Below are positions 9,982 to 16,806 of a stretch of 64,000 nucleotides of DNA, in pieces. The notes beneath the pieces are model-generated. The model was not told where the DNA came from, searched no databases, and saw only the letters and a program-made list of their open reading frames with translations. Each line of letters starts with the position of its first letter. Within the stretch, counting starts at the first letter, position 1. Source of the DNA: UTCHB3 sp964625575 (GTDB lineage Bacteria; Bacteroidota; Ignavibacteria; Ignavibacteriales; Ignavibacteriaceae); contig CAZVBQ010000009.1 of assembly GCA_964625575.1 (NCBI GenBank), positions 1-64,000 of the forward strand, given 5' to 3'. Made by a program: the position numbers and the translations under genes.

Positions 9982-10821
9982 TTGATTATAAATGAACTTA
10001 ACCTGAGTGAAAAAACTCCCGCGCGGCTCATCACCCGCGGGGTTGCGTCATCCCTTTTTATAAAGGTTTTTACCCTCTTCGCGCTTCTTTTTATCTCTTC
10101 GTGCGGCGCGAAGCACCCCATGGTGGCCTCTCCCATAGATAACGATACCGTCATATCCCACCGTGTGGGGGATACTGAAGTGTCGTTCAGGGTCAGGAAT
10201 ATGGAAATTACAAAAGGGAAAGTTTACATCATCCTTCACGATGATGAGAACACCGCTGTTGTAGCTGCCGATTCGATAGTTACGAATCATGGCGGCAGGC
10301 TGATAGAACTCCGCGCGAAGGGCACCCGGATGATCCCGTTCAAACTGAAAGGGAAGGCATACACCTTCGACCCCAACAGGATATTCACCCCCGCCGGAGT
10401 GAAGGCGACACTTCAAAAGAACGGAAAAACCTCCCCCGAAGCAGAAAAAGCCGTTGCTGAACTGGCTTCCGTCATCACGCGGATGATCGCCGGGTTCGAT
10501 ACCGTAATCGCCGTTCACAACAACAAGCGGGGCTACTCGCTGAAAGACTACCTCCCCGGCGGTGACTACGCGAAAGACGCCGATGAAGTAAACTGGGTGA
10601 AGGGCACTTCCCCCAACGACTTCTACTTTGTGGTTGAACGCGCCGATTTTGAGTTCCTCAAAGCCAAAGGCGTGAACGTGGTGCTGCAATCCGCCACCTC
10701 CGTAACCGACGATGGCTCCCTCTCCGTCTATTGCCAGCAAAAAGGCATCCGCTACCTCAACTGCGAAGCCTTCGACGGTCACCTGAAAGAGCAGATTGAG
10801 ATGCTGTTCAAACTGTATTGA
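9982..10821 (+). CDS. Predicted lipoprotein of unknown function
   Basis: 279 residues from a TTG start three bases after the ATPase stop; no ATG or GTG lies upstream of the signal region in this frame. A hydrophobic segment ends in a lipobox-like FISSC around residue 41, predicting lipid anchoring. The mature part contains HDDENT and, later, VHNNKRGYSL. An HxxE followed by a distant HN pair is reminiscent of M14-like/aspartoacylase zinc sites, but this is a weak resemblance, not an assignment. The position at the end of the ABC operon suggests an envelope role linked to that transporter, though it does not look like a substrate-binding protein. Confidence 0.7.
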   Translation: MIINELNLSEKTPARLITRGVASSLFIKVFTLFALLFISSCGAKHPMVASPIDNDTVISHRVGDTEVSFRVRNMEITKGKVYIILHDDENTAVVAADSIVTNHGGRLIELRAKGTRMIPFKLKGKAYTFDPNRIFTPAGVKATLQKNGKTSPEAEKAVAELASVITRMIAGFDTVIAVHNNKRGYSLKDYLPGGDYAKDADEVNWVKGTSPNDFYFVVERADFEFLKAKGVNVVLQSATSVTDDGSLSVYCQQKGIRYLNCEAFDGHLKEQIEMLFKLY

Positions 10822-10828
10822 AGGATGA

Positions 10829-10900
10829 GGTGTTTGGTTTGTTTGGTGTTTGGTTTGTTTGGTGTTTGATGTTTGGTGTTTGGGGTGGGGTGTTTTGTGG
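10829..10900 (+). repeat. G/T-rich short-word repeat with complementary C/A-rich partner
   Basis: The intergenic run is built from GTTTGGT/TGTTTGG words. A complementary CCCCAAACCCC segment follows at about 10948-10962, with a GCCGCCGGC-type hairpin between them. It is the same kind of self-complementary gap as several others in the window. Confidence 0.6.
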
Positions 10901-11031
10901 AAGATCAAAGCCATACCCCAATTCGCCGCCGGCGAACTAAACCCCAAACCCCAAAAGGAGTTCTTTGACAGACTGATTGACCACAAAGGCATGTGTTTCC
11001 ACTGCTGAAACGGGGGTGAAAGTGTCGATTC

Positions 11032-11139
11032 CTCGTGAGAAAATTTGAGGGTCCGGTATAAATCGCCGTAACCTGTTGTAGTGTAACGGGTTAAGTCACT
11101 TTTTTTGGATCTTTTGAAAAATACAAAATTTCTCACGAG
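11032..11139. repeat. Inverted repeat enclosing ~85 bp
   Basis: CTCGTGAGAAA at 11032 is matched by TTTCTCACGAG ending at 11139. Immediately beyond, GAGCC/GGCTC forms a second small hairpin (11137-11153). The interior has no convincing reading frame. Function unknown. Confidence 0.5.
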
Positions 11140-11210
11140 CCCGTTTTTGGCTCAGAAATTTTCTTTAGGGGACCTGCCTTGTTTTGAAAGGATTACGTGG
11201 CGCTGTGGTC

Positions 11211-11357
11211 AATTTTCCCTGGGATGAATCCCAGGGCTATTGGTTTTGTGGTCTGGGGTTGTTACCTGATCATCCGGCGTTACGCCCATGGAGAGAGAGT
11301 TGCCCAGAGCGGAGATCGTGAGAATCATTTTTAATCCTGTTAATCATGTTCAAGACA
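11211..11357 (+). repeat. Imperfect direct repeat, copy 1 (with CCCTGGGAT/ATCCCAGGG hairpin)
   Basis: About 145 bp similar to 11815-11960. Each copy starts near a strong hairpin (11217-11236 here; 11822-11841 in copy 2), continues through a shared CTATTGGTTT...GATCATC...CGCCCATGGA core and ends in TCATGTTCAAGACA. It resembles dispersed REP-like palindromic repeats. Confidence 0.65.
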
Positions 11358-11513
11358 GAGGGGGTTAATCCTGCCAATTCTTAAATCCTGTAAATCCTGA
11401 TTCAGAGATATTGGTTTTACCGCTGAATGGTTATATTGTGGTAGTGATTTCGCCGGATAATTTGATGCTGGATGATTGATCGAATATTAAATTTCCCTGA
11501 GCAGCCTTGAGAG

Positions 11514-11800
11514 TTCGCTGAATTGCGAATTTACCGAAAGGATTGTGGTGGAAGTAAAATAACACGTACATCTGTCACTATGTTAGTCAATCCCAAGAGA
11601 TCATTCACCAGATGTAGCAACAAATGGTGATCCTTGATGAGTCCGGTAGCTATTAGGAATAATAGATACCGGCAAAAGGATTGCGGTGTTAAAACCATAA
11701 ATGGTTCATCGAAGTAAAAACTCTGAATGAACGAGCCTGAACCGAAAGGACTCAGTTCATTTACACTTGACATGTCCGGTTTACACCGGCAAAAGGATTG
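11514..11800 (+). other. Cluster of consecutive hairpins, possible structured RNA or degenerate repeat array
   Basis: At least five stem-loops occur in under 300 bp: TTCGC/GCGAA (11514-11529), TCACCA/TGGTGA (11605-11640), CCGGTA-CTATTA/TAATAG-TACCGG with a GGAA loop (11643-11672), AATGAAC/GTTCATT with an inner GAG/CTC stem (11726-11761) and CCGGT/ACCGG (11776-11789). Three of them are followed by AAAGGATTG (11537, 11675, 11792), and the sequence GTCCGGT precedes two. No protein-coding frame is convincing here. Whether it is transcribed is not known. Confidence 0.5.
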
Positions 11801-11814
11801 AGTTGGGTTATGGG

Positions 11815-11960
11815 CTGTTTTCCCCGGGATGAATCCCAGGGCTATTGGTTTGTGGTCTGAGGTTGTTGCCTGATCATCTGGCATCGCGCCCATGGATAGA
11901 GATAATTGCTCAGAGCGGGAAATCCTGTAAATCATTTCCAATCCTGTCAATCATGTTCAA
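11815..11960 (+). repeat. Imperfect direct repeat, copy 2
   Basis: This is the second copy of the unit at 11211-11357, about 600 bp away, with the same hairpin (CCCCGGGAT/ATCCCAGGG) at its left end. It runs into the 54-bp tandem repeat. Confidence 0.65.
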
Positions 11961-12022
11961 GACAATTAGCGGGAAATCGTGTTAATCTTTCCCAATCCTG
12001 TCAATCGTGTTCAAGACAAATA
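11915..12022 (+). repeat. Two tandem 54-bp units upstream of the helicase gene
   Basis: Units 11915-11968 and 11969-12022 both begin GCGGGAAATC and end TGTTCAAGACAA, differing at a handful of bases. A shorter degenerate continuation (ATCTTT...CATCCTGTTCAAAATC) leads into the conserved promoter element at 12076. Confidence 0.75.
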
Positions 12023-12075
12023 GCAGCGTATCTTTAACATCTTTCCACATCTTTCGCATCCTGTTCAAAATCTTT

Positions 12076-12109
12076 CCGGAAAAAATGAAACCTGTCTGCT
12101 CTATACATT
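12076..12109 (+). promoter_or_regulatory. Island regulatory element, copy 1
   Basis: CCGGAAAA, 15 bases, then CTCTATACATT, ending 36 bases before the helicase start codon. The left part sits in a perfect palindrome TTTCCGGAAA (12073-12082). The same two-part element with the same spacing occurs at 15955, 16198 and 16564. It may be a promoter (right part as -10) with an overlapping operator. Confidence 0.7.
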
Positions 12110-12145
12110 GTGAACAGACGATCAATCATTTAGCAGGAAGACAAA

Positions 12146-13297
12146 ATGAACTGGCTTGTACCCCTAACACAACTTGACAACGAACAGCGCGGGATCCTCC
12201 AGAGTTTTAAGACTCAACCGGGGAAGAACCTCTGGATCACCGGTTATGCAGGAAGCGGCAAGTCGGTTCTCCTCATTCATATTCTCATCACGATCAAAGA
12301 GCTTTTCCCCTCGAAAAGGGTGGCAGTTGTGGGCTATACCTACGCGCTGATCGACCAGCTCAAATCGGGCATTCCTTTCCACCTCAAATCATCAGTTCCT
12401 GTTATGACTCCCCAGCAATTCGCGAAGAGTTACGACAGGTGGGATTATGTTCTGGTGGATGAAGTGCAGGATCTGAAGCATGAATTCTTTGTGGATCTGA
12501 GCAACAGGGGGGCGATAGTGATCGCTGCCGGTGACATGAACCAGTCGATCTACGACAACACCTGTCCCGAGTATGATATAATTGAATACCTTGATCTCGA
12601 GGTTCACCGTCTTAACATTATCCACCGTCTCAGCAGGAACGCAAGACAGTTGGCGGCGCCGTTCTGCAACGACAAACAGGGCTTCATGGCGGCTTCCATG
12701 GGGAGCGCGGTTGAACTGCAGCCCGCGCTCGTGCTAGCGAACAGTTATGATGAAGAGCTCGCGTGGTTAGATGAAATGTCGTCGACTTACGCCCGGAAGG
12801 GTTATCAGACGGCAATTCTCCTCCCCAATCACCAGGAGGTGAGATATTTCCTGCGGAATCTCTGCGAACTGCACGGGGAAGACAGTTCTTTCGTACGCGA
12901 CATGGTCAGCGGGGAGTGGCAGGTGAACTATTACAATGAGATCAACTACGGTCTTATGAACGCCGGGCTGCAGTTCAGATATCTCGGAAATGGTGCCGGT
13001 AACCTGAGGAACTACTTCAATGAGAAGAAGGTGCTGATCTTGACCTGGCACAGCGTGAAAGGGCTTGATTTCGGAGTGACCTTCCTTCCGTTCCTCACTT
13101 CAGAGCGAAGCATCTACGCGGGCAACACCCCGGGTGAAAACCTCTTCTTCGTGGCGCTAACGAGGGCGAGGGAGCAGATGTACCTCTCGTATAACAGCGG
13201 CAACCCACACAAATATCTCAGAATGATCGACGGATCGTGTCTTAGAAAAACAGGTGCCTCGATCAGCCGCTCCAATTCAGACACAGATCTTTTTTAG
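12146..13297 (+). CDS. Short UvrD/Rep-like superfamily 1 helicase
   Basis: 383 residues, much shorter than UvrD, PcrA or Rep (~650-750), so the 1B/2B accessory subdomains are absent or minimal. Visible motifs are Walker A GYAGSGKS (33-40), Walker B LVDEVQD (103-109), motif III-like AAGDMNQSIYD, a HSVKGLDF motif V region and VALTRAREQMYLSY (motif VI). It should be an ATP-driven DNA or RNA translocase. Nine bases separate it from the unknown gene at 13306, so the pair is an operon driven from the element at 12076. Similar compact UvrD-like proteins serve as partners in phage-defence operons; that role here is inference. Confidence 0.85.
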   Translation: MNWLVPLTQLDNEQRGILQSFKTQPGKNLWITGYAGSGKSVLLIHILITIKELFPSKRVAVVGYTYALIDQLKSGIPFHLKSSVPVMTPQQFAKSYDRWDYVLVDEVQDLKHEFFVDLSNRGAIVIAAGDMNQSIYDNTCPEYDIIEYLDLEVHRLNIIHRLSRNARQLAAPFCNDKQGFMAASMGSAVELQPALVLANSYDEELAWLDEMSSTYARKGYQTAILLPNHQEVRYFLRNLCELHGEDSSFVRDMVSGEWQVNYYNEINYGLMNAGLQFRYLGNGAGNLRNYFNEKKVLILTWHSVKGLDFGVTFLPFLTSERSIYAGNTPGENLFFVALTRAREQMYLSYNSGNPHKYLRMIDGSCLRKTGASISRSNSDTDLF

Positions 13298-13305
13298 GAA
13301 GCGCA

Positions 13306-14571
13306 ATGCATTATATCCCCGTTACTGTTCTCGAATTTTCCTCAAGGTTCCGCATGGGCAGCCTCAGTACCCGGGAAGACCTTGTGATGTGTGAACTGAG
13401 TGCGTCAGCGTGTGCGGATGAGGCGATGATGCATCTCTGCGGGCTGTTTACCGAGGAGAGTGATGTGGTGTTCGCGGGATTCTCCTCTTATGAAACCTGC
13501 GGCGCTGGCTGGATAACCATTCCGGCAACTGAAGTGAAGGTGCTTCACCCTCTTAATCACATGGCGGGGATGATAATTCTGCAGAAGCTGGGGAACATGT
13601 CGATCGGTGAGCCTGTACCGGATGATCTGAGGGAGAAGATGGTGAACTTCAAGAACAGGGAGCTTGCAGAGCGGGGTGCCACATTCCTCTTGAAGTATTT
13701 CGGATTTGAGAGTGAGGAATTCCTCGCGGGGTGGAGACCGGCATGGAAAGGGTCGCTCGATGCCTACAGGGAGAACCACCACTTCGAGCCGGCGACACTT
13801 CCTGACTATTTAGTCAAGTACGAGAGAACAAAGTTTTTTGAGAAAAGCGATATTGGGTTCCTCGAGGACTCAGCGAGTATAGCGAAGCAATCCATGCTGC
13901 TTCCTGATGGCTATGTTCCCGGAGAATCATCCGGGAACAACTGCCATCTTGACGAAGCGTATGCACTTCTGAAGCGGGTCGCGGGTGTGAGGAGAAGTCT
14001 GATCGATGAAGGCCGGTCATCGATGAACCACATTCTTGATGTGGTGACAGGTGACCCTGTTTTTGGGGAGCTGAACGGGAAGATCACCTCCGGCATCCCG
14101 GGTGGCGTGAACACCTTCGCGATGATGATCATCTATCTTAAGCTCAGGGATCTTATCAGGGGGATAAACGGAGAAGATGGTGTCGCCAGGTTGGAACGGT
14201 CAGTCACCTCCTTGGTACAGTTCATGCCGAGAGAAGCGGCAACGGCTCTCTGCCTCGCGGGGATGAGATTCGGTATAAACGAGTTCGCCATAATGTTCTC
14301 AAAACCTGATGCCGTTGTTAACTCGAAGTACGCTATCACTCAACCTGAGACCGCATACGAACCGGCAACAACACGGGAACGGACATACCACAGTCAGGAA
14401 TACACCGGAACCCCCCGGCAGGATCGTAAACTGTCATTCAAAAGCCCAAAACCATTACAACCGAAAAAAGCTTCTACAGTCATAAGGAAAACCACGAAAC
14501 CACGCCGGGAAACCCCTCTTGCTGATGATCTTTTCACAGCCTCCAATTCCAATCAAAACGGAACCTCCTGA
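13306..14571 (+). CDS. Unknown protein, partner of the short helicase
   Basis: 421 residues with no family I recognise. The start has AGGAAG seven bases upstream. The first ~330 residues look folded and mixed alpha/beta, without Walker, nuclease or transmembrane signatures that I can see. The last ~85 residues are low complexity and strongly basic (KKASTVIRKTTKPRRE region), likely disordered and possibly nucleic-acid binding. Tight coupling to the upstream helicase (9-bp gap) suggests a dedicated partner or effector subunit. Confidence 0.75.
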   Translation: MHYIPVTVLEFSSRFRMGSLSTREDLVMCELSASACADEAMMHLCGLFTEESDVVFAGFSSYETCGAGWITIPATEVKVLHPLNHMAGMIILQKLGNMSIGEPVPDDLREKMVNFKNRELAERGATFLLKYFGFESEEFLAGWRPAWKGSLDAYRENHHFEPATLPDYLVKYERTKFFEKSDIGFLEDSASIAKQSMLLPDGYVPGESSGNNCHLDEAYALLKRVAGVRRSLIDEGRSSMNHILDVVTGDPVFGELNGKITSGIPGGVNTFAMMIIYLKLRDLIRGINGEDGVARLERSVTSLVQFMPREAATALCLAGMRFGINEFAIMFSKPDAVVNSKYAITQPETAYEPATTRERTYHSQEYTGTPRQDRKLSFKSPKPLQPKKASTVIRKTTKPRRETPLADDLFTASNSNQNGTS

Positions 14572-14667
14572 TCAACCTCACTCCTTAATTGCTCCATATC
14601 TTCCCCCGTTACCGTAAAGTCGAAGTTCTGCATTAATTTTGAGGAAGTGATCTATTAATTTCCGGAA

Positions 14668-15705
14668 ATGATGCGCTATTTTACCTTTGCTATTGCCCTT
14701 CTTGTTCTCGTCTCGATTTCGGGATGTGAACGGGCCATGGCTCCCGCGAAGAATGAGAAACTTGTTGACCTTACGGGCGGATGGAGGTTCCAGGTCGGGG
14801 ATGACTCATCCTGGGCGGCGATCGACTATAGCGACAGCACGTGGGATGTCATTCAGGTTCCGTCATCTTGGGAGAACCAGGGTTACCATGGCTTCAACGG
14901 CTATGCATGGTACCGCTTTTCATTCACAGGGAGTCCTGACCTCGCCGGGAAGAACCTCTCGCTGCACCTCGGTTACATCGACGATGTGGATGAGGTCTGG
15001 TTCAACGGCGTGAAGATCGGCACTTCCGGAAATTTCCCTCCTGACTATACCACCGCGTACAACGCCTACAGAATTTACTACCTCCCGTCTTCGCTTGTGA
15101 ACATCAATGCCAAAAATGTGATTGCCGTGCGGGTTTACGACGCGCAGCTCGAGGGGGGGATAATGTCGGGTGATCCGGGTATTTTCGAAAACGAAACATA
15201 CATCACACCTGATATAAACCTCGAAGGAAACTGGAAGTTCATCCCCGGCGACTCTTCGTACTACAAAAACGATGAGATCAATGATTCCGCCTGGAAGGAA
15301 GTGATAGTGCCATCATATCTTGAGAACCAGGGGTTCCCCGGCTTTCAGGGTTTTGGCTGGTACCGCATGAAGTTCGACTACAAGGACAAAGACACCAAAG
15401 CCCGCCTGCTTCTGCTCCTCGGCAAGATTGACGATTATGACGAAGTGTATCTGAATGGCCGCATTATCGGCCGAACCGGCAATTTTAAAGATCCGCAAGT
15501 GGGTTACACCCAATCCCGTGAGGGAGTACAAAACAGGGTTTATCAGATACCTCCGGGGCTTATCCGCAATGACAGACCCAACATTCTCGCTGTCCGTATT
15601 TTCGATGCTTTCCAACAAGGGGGTATCTACTCGGGTCCCATCGGCATCATCAAAAAAGACCGCTACGACGCCTTCATCCGCCGGGCGTATAACAAGGATG
15701 AGTGA
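14668..15705 (+). CDS. Lipoprotein with two tandem galactose-binding-like (GH2 N-terminal type) jelly rolls
   Basis: 345 residues. The signal sequence ends in lipobox SISGC, so a lipid-anchored envelope protein is predicted. The mature part is an internal duplication. Both halves run GNW/GGWRF...W..I.VPS.WENQGY.GF.G(F/Y)(A/G)WYR..F, then L.LG.IDD.DEV(W/Y)(F/L)NG..IG..GNF, then N.(I/L)AVR(V/I)(Y/F)DA...GGI. This is the sugar-binding fold found at the N-terminus of GH2 beta-galactosidases, here without a catalytic barrel. Its start codon overlaps a palindrome ATTTCCGGAAAT (14658-14669) like the TTTCCGGAAA of the island promoters. It may be an unrelated envelope gene caught between island modules. 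Confidence 0.8.
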   Translation: MMRYFTFAIALLVLVSISGCERAMAPAKNEKLVDLTGGWRFQVGDDSSWAAIDYSDSTWDVIQVPSSWENQGYHGFNGYAWYRFSFTGSPDLAGKNLSLHLGYIDDVDEVWFNGVKIGTSGNFPPDYTTAYNAYRIYYLPSSLVNINAKNVIAVRVYDAQLEGGIMSGDPGIFENETYITPDINLEGNWKFIPGDSSYYKNDEINDSAWKEVIVPSYLENQGFPGFQGFGWYRMKFDYKDKDTKARLLLLLGKIDDYDEVYLNGRIIGRTGNFKDPQVGYTQSREGVQNRVYQIPPGLIRNDRPNILAVRIFDAFQQGGIYSGPIGIIKKDRYDAFIRRAYNKDE

Positions 15706-15713
15706 GCTGCTTT

Positions 15714-15930
15714 TTAGTGGTCAGTGGTCAGAGGTGAGAGGTCAGTTATTAGTGATGAGCGATGAGTTGAGCTCTTGACATTTCGTTGTAATATTTTGCT
15801 TGGTTGCCCGTTGCCTGTTGCGCGTAGCGAGTGGCGAGGATAATCACTCATTCCGCCGCAGGCGGATCATAACTCATCGCTCATAACAGACCCCACCCCA
15901 ATCCGCCACAGGCGGACCAAATACTCCACA
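15714..15930. repeat. Self-complementary intergenic repeat region with two CCGCC-N3-GGCGG hairpins
   Basis: The left part uses words such as AGTGGTCAG, GATGAGCGATGAG and GTAGCGAGTGGCGAG. The right part uses their complements (ACTCATCGCTCAT, CTCCACACCCC). Hairpins CCGCC-GCA-GGCGG at 15853-15865 and CCGCC-ACA-GGCGG at 15903-15915 are embedded. No gene is visible in 15706-16025. Confidence 0.65.
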
Positions 15931-15954
15931 CCCCAAATTTTTAAACCCCTCCTT

Positions 15955-15988
15955 CCGGAAAATTTCAAAAGCTTTCACTCTATATGTT
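15955..15988 (+). promoter_or_regulatory. Island regulatory element, copy 2
   Basis: CCGGAAAA, 15 bases, CTCTATATGTT, ending 37 bases before the start of the small ORF at 16026. Confidence 0.65.
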
Positions 15989-16025
15989 CAGACAACAGTC
16001 AATAACATAATGAAAGTAAAAAAAA

Positions 16026-16184
16026 ATGAACCCGATAGCCCTTTTCGCACAGATGTTTGGAAGATCAGTGCCCCCAATACTCGTCGCAGAATTCACTTTT
16101 TACTTTTCTTACAGGATGTATTTCTTTGGTAATGTGAAGGATGCCCTCATTTACGCTGCCAGGAAAACACTGCTCCCAATATAA
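16026..16184 (+). CDS. Small hydrophobic protein, paralogue 1
   Basis: 52 residues, MNPIALFAQMFGRSVP... to ...ALIYAARKTLLPI. It is clearly paralogous to the 53-residue product at 16635: identical or similar residues run the whole length, including the opening MNP(I/V)ALFAQMFG(R/K)SVP, a central FTF, and the ending AL.YAA.KTL(L/I)P. The middle is hydrophobic and aromatic, so it may associate with membranes. No family was recognised. Conservation between the two copies argues that both are real genes despite their size. It is preceded by island element copy 2 and is separated from the YkvA gene by element copy 3. Confidence 0.7.
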   Translation: MNPIALFAQMFGRSVPPILVAEFTFYFSYRMYFFGNVKDALIYAARKTLLPI

Positions 16185-16197
16185 TGAGGGTAACTTT

Positions 16198-16231
16198 CCG
16201 GAAAAATCAGAAACCTGACACTCTTAGCAAG
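16198..16231 (+). promoter_or_regulatory. Island regulatory element, copy 3
   Basis: CCGGAAAA, 15 bases, CTCTTAGCAAG (right half diverged), ending 31 bases before the YkvA start. TTTCCGGAAA is a perfect palindrome here (16195-16204). Confidence 0.6.
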
Positions 16232-16262
16232 TAGAAACAAAAACACACAATAGGATAAACCA

Positions 16263-16562
16263 ATGCCATCAGCAGAACAATTTTTCGGATTTATAAGAAA
16301 GAACATGTCATCCATCCCATTCGCCAGACAGATCGTTGCGATGTATTTCTGCATGATCGATGAGGATGTCCCCTGGTGGGCAAAGGCAGTGATCGGAGGG
16401 GCTCTTGTATACGTGATCACTCCCCTTGATGCCATCCCTGATTTTATCCCCGTAGCCGGCTGGACTGATGATGCTGCAGCTGTAGCCACTGCGGTGGCAC
16501 AGATAGGTGGAGCTCTTAATGAGAAGCATTACAGGCAGGCCGATGAATTCCTCTACGGCTGA
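16263..16562 (+). CDS. YkvA / DUF1232 family small membrane-associated protein
   Basis: 99 residues. The core from WWAKAVIGGALVYVITP through LDAIPDFIPVAGWTDDAA is the DUF1232 (YkvA) signature, with the P-DxIPDxIP-G-xDD pattern. The family is small, generally membrane-associated and of unknown biochemical role. It has its own promoter-like element and is sandwiched between the two paralogous small genes, which suggests that the three products act together, possibly at the membrane. Confidence 0.85.
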   Translation: MPSAEQFFGFIRKNMSSIPFARQIVAMYFCMIDEDVPWWAKAVIGGALVYVITPLDAIPDFIPVAGWTDDAAAVATAVAQIGGALNEKHYRQADEFLYG

Positions 16563-16563
16563 T

Positions 16564-16597
16564 CCCGAAAATCGCGAACCGCGACGCTCTATACATT
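16564..16597 (+). promoter_or_regulatory. Island regulatory element, copy 4
   Basis: CCCGAAAA (one change from the other copies), 15 bases, CTCTATACATT, ending 37 bases before the small gene at 16635. This would drive the small gene and the RT/RecD-like/TPR operon behind it. Confidence 0.65.
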
Positions 16598-16634
16598 CAA
16601 AGATGAAACAACAATCAAATCAGAAAGCAACAAC

Positions 16635-16796
16635 ATGAACCCAGTAGCTCTTTTTGCACAGATGTTTGGAAAATCCGTCCCCGTTCTTCTCGTTCCGTCA
16701 TTTACGTTTCACTTTTTTGTCAGGATTGCGGAAAATGGCGGTGATGTGGCGGAAGCTTTAAAGTATGCGGCGATAAAAACTCTGATCCCCTTTTAA
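16635..16796 (+). CDS. Small hydrophobic protein, paralogue 2
   Basis: 53 residues, MNPVALFAQMFGKSVP... to ...ALKYAAIKTLIPF, paralogue of the product at 16026. Its stop lies 10 bases before the RT start, so it is cotranscribed with the RT. Small hydrophobic products next to RTs or toxins can be effectors, antitoxins or phage-sensing peptides; none of these can be read directly from the sequence. Confidence 0.7.
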   Translation: MNPVALFAQMFGKSVPVLLVPSFTFHFFVRIAENGGDVAEALKYAAIKTLIPF

Positions 16797-16806
16797 GACC
16801 GGACCG

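Noticed and set aside
10048..11136. Long minus-strand open frame
   Set aside because: It lies antisense to the lipoprotein gene and runs into G/T-rich repeat DNA with implausible composition; a shadow frame.
11032..11139. Retron msr-msd locus
   Set aside because: There is an inverted repeat but no typical msr/msd stem pattern with a branching G that I could verify, and it lies more than 5 kb from the RT with other genes between.
12146..14571. Gabija-type GajA/GajB pair
   Set aside because: The helicase is UvrD-like, but the partner lacks ATPase (Walker) and TOPRIM motifs and lies downstream of the helicase rather than upstream.
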